DNA from: Pinus tabuliformis | Taxonomy: Eukaryota > Streptophyta > Pinopsida > Pinales > Pinaceae | Assembly (NCBI GenBank): GCA_031772625.1 | Contig: CM062815.1 | Coordinates: forward strand, 118,800,989-118,864,988 | Direction of reading: 5' to 3' | Length of the DNA stretch: 64,000 bases | Shown here: positions 57,663-64,000 of the stretch, piece by piece | Position numbering within the stretch: the stretch's first letter is position 1 | Layout of the letters: every line of letters starts with the position of its first letter | The notes under the pieces: model-generated | Told to the model about the DNA's origin: nothing | The model's input: only the letters and a program-made list of their open reading frames with translations | Database searches by the model: none | Translations under genes and position numbers: made by a program

Positions 57663-57964
57663 TGTTAGGTCCCTATAATACTAGTGATTCCCCCATTACT
57701 ATTGTCGTTGTATCCCTTATTATTATTGTTGTGCCCCGATTGTCCCCATATTGTTATTATTGTGCATTTATATTATTATTGTTAGGTCGACTTTAGTTAT
57801 ATTGTGACCCCTTAGACTCCTATATATATAAAGGAGGTTTTGTAATTTGAATCATCTAAGAATTGTTCATTTGTGTAATGTAAACGAGATTGCCCCCTCG
57901 AAGAGGCTTACTTCTAAGGCGTTGATCTATCTTTTCTATATTTTTGTGAGTTGGTTTCATAACA
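57663..57964 (+). repeat. 3' LTR of element C
   Basis: 302 bp, TG...CA, about 94% like the 5' LTR by manual count. Confidence 0.92.
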
Positions 57965-57972
57965 GAAGGTTA

Positions 57973-58027
57973 GATTCCTCTCATAAGAAGCAGACAATGG
58001 AAGTAAAAGAGATATTCTCTATGGAGG
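57973..58027 (+). repeat. 55-bp direct repeat flanking element C, right copy
   Basis: See the left copy at 49764-49818. Confidence 0.9.
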
Positions 58028-58960
58028 TTGAAGGCATGTATGTTCCCAAGAAGAAGAAACCCTCCAGGAAAGTCAGGGAAGTTATGAACACATGTGGAAA
58101 GTAACTCCATGTAGGAAGTGAATATTCTCTTGTGCAAAAGGAATTTATGCATAGTAATAAGGTTGGTTACAAGAAGAAGAAGAGGAAGGTTATAGAAAAA
58201 TAAGGAGAATACCAGAAAGCACCATAATTAAACCATCTTAGGGTTACTTGCAGTAAAGTAAACTAATTGTTGGAGGAAATTGAACAACACATTGAAGATG
58301 CATATGAATTAATTATTGTTAAGAGTACACCTCAAATGCCTTGAACGTGATCCCATGATTACAAGGGCATTGGTTTTGAGGGAGAATTTGGACCTGAAGC
58401 ATTGACTTCGAGTTCTACAAAAGAGCCATTTATGATAGAAATGGTTGTACCTGAGGTATGTGAGGAAGTAAACTGGAATATACTTAATCTCTCTTGTTCT
58501 GATTTTGAAAAGGACGAGGAAAAAGGCCTAAATAGATTGAAGAAACCATGATACTCGATGTCCCTAAGCTTGAAGGGTTTGAATCAACTTAAGGAGTACA
58601 AGTAGTTGATGCACTTAAGACATCACAATGAAAGAAAAGAAGAAGTAAGAATATAAATAAATTTAAGAAACAAATTAAAGAATACAAAGTTTTGGATATG
58701 CATATCAAGCAGGAAAACCAAACCATAAAGGAAAAGAATGCACAACTTAGAGAATCTAGGGACAAGTTGGTGGCCTGAAATTGATTTCTAGCCAAGAGGG
58801 GTAGACATTGGTATGTAATTTAGGTCAGCTAGCAAAATGTTGTAGGACACTAAAGTTGAAACTTTTTCAAACAAGACAAGAGAAGGGTTCATCACAGCGT
58901 AATCTTCTAGTCTAGGCTGTAGAGGACATAATGCAGAATGAGTTACAAAAGCCTAGGTGT
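57973..58960 (+). pseudogene. Post-pol extra ORF of the host element, part 3
   Basis: Continues the reading cut by element C: MEVKEIFSMEVEGMYVPKKK, KPSRKVREVMNTCGK, then after stops LLEEIEQHIEDAYELIIVKS and KGIGFEGEFGPEALTSSSTK, EPFMIEMVVPEVCEEVNWNI and LNLSCSDFEKDEEKGLNRLK. Residue composition is strongly protein-like (acidic and basic blocks, hydrophobic spacing). It ends just before the polypurine tract. Function unknown. Confidence 0.5.
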
Positions 58961-58971
58961 GGGGGAGATGA
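58955..58971 (+). promoter_or_regulatory. Polypurine tract of the host element
   Basis: aggtgtgggggagatga directly precedes the 3' LTR. Confidence 0.65.
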
Positions 58972-60174
58972 TGATTCTCAACTTTGACCCATATTTTTCA
59001 TATATTAGATAACCCTTTTTTTCCATCCTATATTGTTTTATCCCTCCTTTTCATACATTTTGTTATCTTGTTTGTCAGTTTCACGGTCTCAGCAATTATA
59101 AGTTAAACAATGTACACCCTATTGTTAAATAGTTTGTGATTTGATCTTATATTCCTACATTGCTCCTAGCTAGGAAGAGTTGCCTATCCTGAGATGCACT
59201 TGCAGTGTTGTTAGCCCAGTATATTTTTATATAATTTTCTTTATTTATGTGTTACCTACTTAGAATATATTTAATCATTACCAACTATTTTTTTGTAATT
59301 TTTAAGTTGTGATATTTTGTGTAGAATGGTGTGTGGGCCCTTGGTGTGATGAGTTGTTAACCTTGGGTATCCAACAGATGGTTGAAAGACTACAAGACTT
59401 GAACCTATGACACCTGAGCGATTTATTTATGCTCTGTGTGTTTGATTTTTTTGGCATAGTGTATTACTTCATCTGCTTGTTTGAACTACAAGAGTTCTCA
59501 AACCTGTTAGACATGTTTAGGATTGTGTAGTGATGTCTCTCGGAGTTATTGCATTCATGTTTTATTGTATCAACGTTTCAAACCAACCTTTGTGGTTCAT
59601 CATCAGGATATTGATGATGAACCACAGAGGTTGGTTCAAAACATCGATACAATAAAACATGAATGTGATGACTCCGGAAGACATCACTACACAAAATGCA
59701 GATCGCAGAAGCCTCAAATCTATAATCTTTAGGATTGTCATATATTTCCGGAATTGCACTGTGTAATATGCTTGATCCATCCAACATTTCGGATGTTGAC
59801 TCCATCCATCAAGAGTCACCATCTGAAACATTGAACAGATCAACCATATTACACAGTGCATTTGCGAAAATATCTGACAATATGATTAACTGTGGAAGTC
59901 TCCAATCACTCATCTTTGGGATGTTAATAATTTCTATGATGATTTAATTTAATATTTATATCTTTGTTTCTATGGCATGTAAAAGATGAATCAGTGTTCA
60001 AATAAATTCCTCAGGAGTATTATTTTAGCATATTGCTTTAGTGTCTTGTGTTTAGTATTCAAACTAGTTAAGATTATTTCTGCATATATGTTGTTGATAC
60101 CTCGTTAGCTTATGAGCTCTCAATCGATAATTTAATGAACAACAGTTTAAGAAATGATAAGAAATATTAAATAC
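58972..60174 (+). repeat. 3' LTR of the host element
   Basis: Aligns with 28270-28400 and 32380-32930 of the split 5' LTR. It lacks a middle part present in the 5' LTR (around 59.11-59.18 kb) and contains the fold-back insertion at 59524-59914. The right end is approximate. Confidence 0.6.
59524..59914. mobile_element. Fold-back insertion made of two adjacent hairpins
   Basis: Comparison with the other LTR copy shows about 391 extra bases, flanked by tttaggat and tttgggat (8 bp, one mismatch). The first part is a near-perfect palindrome (TGTAGTGATGTC at about 59526 against GACATCACTACA ending near 59692). The second is a looser palindrome centred near 59795, with CACTGTGTAATATG against CATATTACACAGTG. 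Translated on each strand, the arms give variants of one peptide sequence, so it derives from inverted copies of one coding-like unit. No transposase is present. Confidence 0.65.
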
Positions 60175-60177
60175 AAA

Positions 60178-60188
60178 ACCATTTTACT
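60178..60188. repeat. SINE target duplication, left copy
   Basis: accattttact, repeated exactly at 60412-60422. Confidence 0.9.
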
Positions 60189-60411
60189 CTTTTTTTTTCT
60201 TTTTTTCTTTTTTCACGTGTGGTTCACGGATACCCATGGTCACTGGGTAGCCGCTACGTCCACTATTCACCACTAGGGTGGATCCCACCTGAAGGGGATC
60301 ACACCCCTCGGCCTATTTACTAACCTGACCCCAAGATCTTTCGGGAATTGACCCCGTGACCTCCCAATTGGCAAGGCACTGATTTGACCGATTGAGCTAA
60401 CTCTTGGGGCT
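60189..60411 (-). mobile_element. tRNA-derived SINE
   Basis: On the - strand the element starts with a tRNA-like head: an A-box-like GTTAGCTCAATCGGTC and a B-box-like GGGGTCAATTCCC, the internal RNA polymerase III promoter. An unrelated body follows and then an A-rich tail (the T-rich run at 60188-60206 on the + strand). A perfect 11-bp duplication flanks it, as expected of LINE-mediated insertion. Length about 220 bp. It sits just past the host's 3' LTR. Confidence 0.88.
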
Positions 60412-60422
60412 ACCATTTTACT

Positions 60423-62730
60423 TATTAGAAAGGAAATAAAAAATTATGTTCTAAGAAATTTTGATGTTGTGTGAACTCAATGACCCAAGGGAGTTTATCA
60501 CTAACAAAGGAACAATTCCATGTGATGGTGATAGGGAGTAACTTGGAAATATGAAAGGCCAAAACAAATATTAATCAATTACTTCCTTGTGATAAAAATA
60601 GGCATTTGGGTTGGCTCAATCCTAAATTTGTAGTTGTTGGAGGAAGAACACTCGAAAATGTCTTCTTTAACTCAATCTCAGTTCTAGATAGTTTAAAGTC
60701 AAAACAACCAAATCGGATTTTTAAATGGTATCTTCCAAACTTTGTCCAACCAGACCTTCAGAATAAGCTTTATACTCAAACGAAGGTAATCCAACAACCA
60801 ATATTAAACAATTCATATGAAAATATTTACATAAAAAGCTGATAATATAATTTTAATTCAACGACCAATATCGATTAACCCACTCCACATTTCCTCAAGT
60901 GTCATATTATATTAAGTGCATACCATAGAAAAATTCAAATTTACATCACAATCAACACCTTTAATTGGCATCCCTTCTAATAAGGAAGCTATAAATTTTT
61001 TTGTGACTTTGAGGCATGACTAGATTAACATGCTAGCAAAGATAAAAGCAGAGTTATTATATCATAGGAAAAAAATAACATATTCTAGAGGTTGGAATTT
61101 GTAACATGTGCATGCGATTGATATATGTTGGCTCCATATCTCATAAACAATATATATTATTAACTTTGTTTGTATATAATGTTAAAGATGAATTTTGTGA
61201 TAAAATTATATATATATATGGTTAAGAATCATTTATTAATTTTAATTTTAATTCTAAAAATTTTTAAATTAAGTTTTAGTTAATAGTCTTTTTCATTTTT
61301 ATTTTTTTAATTAATTTATATTTATTATAATAAAATTTGATATTAATATTTATTTTTTAAAATTATATACACTTTTAATTAATAAGGTATAGAGTAGATG
61401 GTGATAGTGTATCTTGTCAAGGCACTATGTAATATGAAAATTGTAGTTTAAATCTTTATAAGTAAAAATCTAATTATATTAAGAATTAGTGTGACCCAAA
61501 CAGAGTGTAATCTCTAAGTGATACATCCTAAAGTTAAATACCCTTATATAAAAAGTAATGTGTTTCTCACTTGGGGAGGAAAAACATTGGTTGATAAACA
61601 AAAAAACTAAACATATTTATTTTTATTTCCAACATAACTCTTCTATATATTGTTGTATAATCTCATCGGATTATAGGACATTTATTTTTATTTTCAAGAT
61701 TATTCATTTGTATTGTTCTTAATTAATTGTTTTTAATTATTGATATATTATAATTTCATTCCGTTATAACAAAATGTTATTTGGATATTTATTATAGACA
61801 TTAGTAAATTAATTTGCATTAAAATAGTAATTTTTATTTTACCTAATAATGTTTTAACATTTTTAAATTATGTTTTAACACTTTTAAATTATGTTCTTGA
61901 AATAATGATTAAATTGATGTTATGGTATATTTTTAATATTTTAAAAAGTTTCTTGAAATGTTATTTAAATCTTACTTTTAATGTTATTTTTGGATTTATT
62001 AGACTAGTAAATCAATTGTCTTTGTGCTTATGTTTGATACAAAAATTGAAATAGACCAACCCACATTGAAGTTAAAGAGTCTATTTTTATCAAATGGGTA
62101 TCTTATAGCAAATAGATCCTAAAAGGTGGCTCCAATTTACTCAAGAACTTAGATTTGCAATTTCATGATATAGATGGTTATAGTTCAATGATTGAATTTT
62201 ATCACATTTACACCTTTTACATTCTCAAATAAAGAAGCTATTACAATTAATAATGTCTAGGGCTAAGAAATCAACCGAGTCTTAAGAGTCTTGCAATCAA
62301 ATAGTATGTAGGCTAACCATATTAAGAAGTGTCATTGATATATTAAAGAAGTCAAAACTACACACACACAAACACATATGCCCAAAGGGGTTAAAGCAAG
62401 GAGTTTTTCATCATTGGGTAAGGTTCAATTCTTGTGAGGGTCGCTTACCTTGGATGCCATGGAGACACCTTGAGGTAGTGGTTGAATGTGTGGGGCACCC
62501 AAAGAAATTATATCAATGCCCCCATAACTCATGCAAAGAAAAGTGGATCAAATCCTAACCTCCATGTCCTCCTCCTATTTAATCAGATCCCTCTAGCACA
62601 ATTAGATTTTGAAGGTTTTGTTTTGTAAGGAAACTAAGGTTTGAAATTCATTGTTGTCAAGATGAAAACCCAAAAAAGTCCAATAATGTTAGGGGTTGGT
62701 GTGGGCTTGGAAAGGTGTGATTCTGTAGTA
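60423..62730. other. AT-rich DNA without recognised genes
   Basis: Very AT-rich from 61.2 to 62.0 kb, with a short CA run near 62363. A 78-codon open stretch at 60606-60842 has no motifs. Confidence 0.45.
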
Positions 62731-62734
62731 ATTT

Positions 62735-63935
62735 TTGTGGCTTAGATGCCCCTGGATCATCGATGCAGAGCAGTCTACTTCTTTCTACTCACACTGGAAA
62801 GGTGCAACTACAATATGTCTGTCAACCCATCTAATACTAGAATGGACAGATTATATCAATAATTTAAATATCTCTGGGATTATTCTTTCGAATAGAGAAG
62901 ACCGCCTTGTATGGGTTGTGGATCAAAATTAGACACGGACATTGTTAAATAGGCTTACTACCTCATTACTCGGCCTCCCTGCCCGAACCTATTGCACCCC
63001 TGGTTGGCTAGGACCTGGAAATGGAATTTCCCCCTCAAGCTGAAATGTTTTTCCTGGCTTGTGGTCCACAATCGCATCCTCACTTGGGAGAACCTTGTCA
63101 AGAGGCATTTTTGAGGTCCAAGATGATGATGTCTCTGCAATACACATGGCGACGACATTCACCACCTTTTCATCCACTATCCCTTTTCCACAGAAGTTTG
63201 GATTGAGATATTGCACATGATTGAGAAGCCACCATCTTGGGACTGTATCGACATTGTCTCTTGTTTACACAACTGGACTGCAAACCCTCATCTCCACCGC
63301 ACTGGTTTTCTTCATCATATGGGGCATATGGTGGACTCGGAACGCTCTTATATTTGAGAATGAGCAACCCAACATCTGGCGTACCTGCTGCAAGATTATA
63401 AATTTTCACCATGAATATTGTGCACCTTCAACTCCAACTCTCCTACACATCCCTCCACCTTGCAACATTTGGGAAACATTCCTATAGGTTTCTTTGATGG
63501 GTCTTCTTCATTCAATTTATGTGGATGTGGCATGGCTATTTTCATAAATGTTGCACATTCTTATCTTTTCCATTGGCATGGTGGGACTGGAACCAACACA
63601 AGAGCAGAACTCCTTGCCTTATGGGGAGTTCTTCATTGTGCTAATTGGCTCGAACTTCGGGAGATCAAGGTTTTTGGAGACTCCAAAGTTGTCACTAATT
63701 AGGCTAAGGGGCATGGCTCATTGCACTCTCCATCTCTTGACAACTGGAAAATCAACATTAAAACATTGATCAAAGTATTTTAGTCCATCAACATTGCCCA
63801 TATTTATAGGAGACAAAACGGGACTGCAGATCGACTATCGAAAGAAGGATGCGCAATAGACCCCAACCAAATATATTATCAGTCCTTCTTGCATAAATGT
63901 CTGCTTGAGTCAGGCCATATCGAGCTTTAAAGCCC
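62735..63935 (+). pseudogene. LINE ORF2, 3' end: zinc-binding region and RNase H
   Basis: Across frame changes: NREDRLVWV, then WKWNFPLKLKCFSWLVVHNR and ILTWENLVKRHF, then CLCNTHGDDIHHLFIHYPFS followed by TEVWIEILHMIEKPPSWDCI, the zinc-binding region after reverse transcriptase in plant L1-type elements. Next comes IWWTRNALIFENEQPNIWRT, then an RNase H: GFFDGSSSFNLCGCGMAIFI, TNTRAELLALWGVLHCANWL, IKVFGDSKVV and IYRRQNGTADRLSKEG. All four catalytic acidic residues (D, E, D, D) can be seen, but a TAG at about 63700 (W to stop) and further stops break it. The reverse transcriptase proper would lie upstream and is not recognisable here. Confidence 0.8.
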
Positions 63936-64000
63936 TCTGTCTGGATGAATGCGGTGTTAGATGCTTGGCATTGAGATAGATATCTCAACCCTTGGATGAT

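Larger units (their letters stand above)
49819..57964 (+). mobile_element. Element C: near-complete chromovirus, interrupted by element B
   Basis: LTRs 49819-50120 and 57663-57964 (302 bp each, by eye about 18 differences) start TGTTAGGTCC and end TTTCATAACA. Between them are a perfect initiator-Met primer site, a leader split by element B, gag, protease, reverse transcriptase, RNase H, integrase, chromodomain and polypurine tract in canonical order. Immediate flanks are ggagg/gaagg (one mismatch), embedded in a longer 55-bp duplication. Several frameshifts and stops disable it. LTR orientation is opposite to elements A and B, which are relatives. Confidence 0.92.
28270..60174 (+). mobile_element. 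Old Tat-like Ty3/gypsy element hosting nested insertions
   Basis: A 5' LTR (28270-32941, split by element A), a primer-binding site, gag-pol (33.1-38.9 kb), a long post-pol reading region (39.2-39.8, 48.95-49.8 and 57.97-58.96 kb), a polypurine tract and a matching 3' LTR (58972 to about 60174) stand in the order of a single + strand element. Both LTRs start with aligned words (TGAGTCTTAGATTTGACC and TGATTCTCAACTTTGACC) and share long stretches, for example around 32.5-32.9 kb and 59.3-60.1 kb. Removing insertions A, F, C/B and the fold-back leaves roughly 14 kb. The right border is uncertain, and I found no matching 5-bp duplication. Confidence 0.55.

Noticed and set aside
28265-60179. Target duplication of the large host element
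   Set aside because: The flank cctaa on the left does not match aaacc on the right, and the right LTR end is unclear.
60330-60411. A tRNA gene on the - strand
   Set aside because: The A and B boxes are present, but the arms do not fold as a functional tRNA, and the sequence continues into a body and A-rich tail with target duplications, so it is a SINE head.
60606-60842. 78-codon + strand open frame
   Set aside because: No domain features, no supporting context; length is expected by chance in 64 kb.

Overview
The window is nuclear DNA of a land plant with a large, repeat-rich genome. The clearest host-gene relics are plant types: a CH-domain kinesin of the KIN-14 kind, a plastid-type soluble inorganic pyrophosphatase and a receptor-like kinase. 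A gymnosperm (conifer-like) genome is my best guess, from the style of the Ty3/gypsy elements and the great depth of decay, but this is inference. I see no intact single-copy host gene. Almost everything recognisable is a mobile element or a pseudogene. Many nonsense changes look like C-to-T or G-to-A transitions, as expected of old methylated DNA.

Layout. (1) 1-9.24 kb: the 3' part of a Tat-like Ty3/gypsy element on the + strand. It has gag/protease remains, an unusual run of zinc-knuckle-like modules, an integrase C-terminus, a second 'archaeal-type' RNase H, a decayed antisense reading unit with an intron-like gap (about 6.4-4.4 kb, - strand) and a probable 3' LTR. (2) 9.24-17.1 kb: non-coding DNA with a decayed KIN-14 gene (calponin-homology exons at 13.6-14.3 kb) and a decayed receptor kinase (16.6-17.1 kb). 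(3) 17.9-18.5 kb: a 643-bp non-autonomous CACTA element, next to a reverse-strand gag fragment (18.5-19.8 kb). (4) 20.65-23.96 kb: a 3.3-kb segment with TGTTAGAG/CTCTAACA ends and a perfect 5-bp target duplication; it carries a decayed intronless pyrophosphatase copy and a second unrecognised coding fragment. (5) 28.27-60.17 kb: one old Tat-like element (about 14 kb without insertions) acting as host for a nest of younger elements.

The nest. A chromovirus derivative (element A, 28807-32158, - strand, TSD tcatg) sits in the host's 5' LTR. A three-LTR/two-internal array of another Ty3/gypsy family (F, 42727-48761) and an almost complete chromovirus (C, 49819-57964, + strand) sit in its 3' half. 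C is itself interrupted in its leader by a rearranged relative (B, 50270-52994, - strand, TSD tttcc). The host contributes gag-pol (33.1-38.9 kb), a long, otherwise unexplained reading region downstream of pol (39.2-39.8, 48.95-49.8 and 57.97-58.96 kb), a polypurine tract and a 3' LTR (58972 to about 60174). The 3' LTR carries a fold-back insertion. A tRNA-derived SINE with a perfect 11-bp duplication lies just beyond it. (6) 60.4-62.7 kb is AT-rich DNA with no recognisable gene, and 62.7-63.9 kb is the 3' end of a LINE ORF2 (zinc-binding region plus RNase H).

How the parts relate. A, B and C share LTRs, tRNA-iMet primer site and proteins, so A and B look like deletion derivatives that could have been mobilised by relatives of C. 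A and B also share a repeated protease-leader module that C carries once. The best candidates for undescribed biology are the antisense unit of the first element, the long post-pol reading region of the host element, the shuffled open frame of B, and the gene-bearing 3.3-kb segment.
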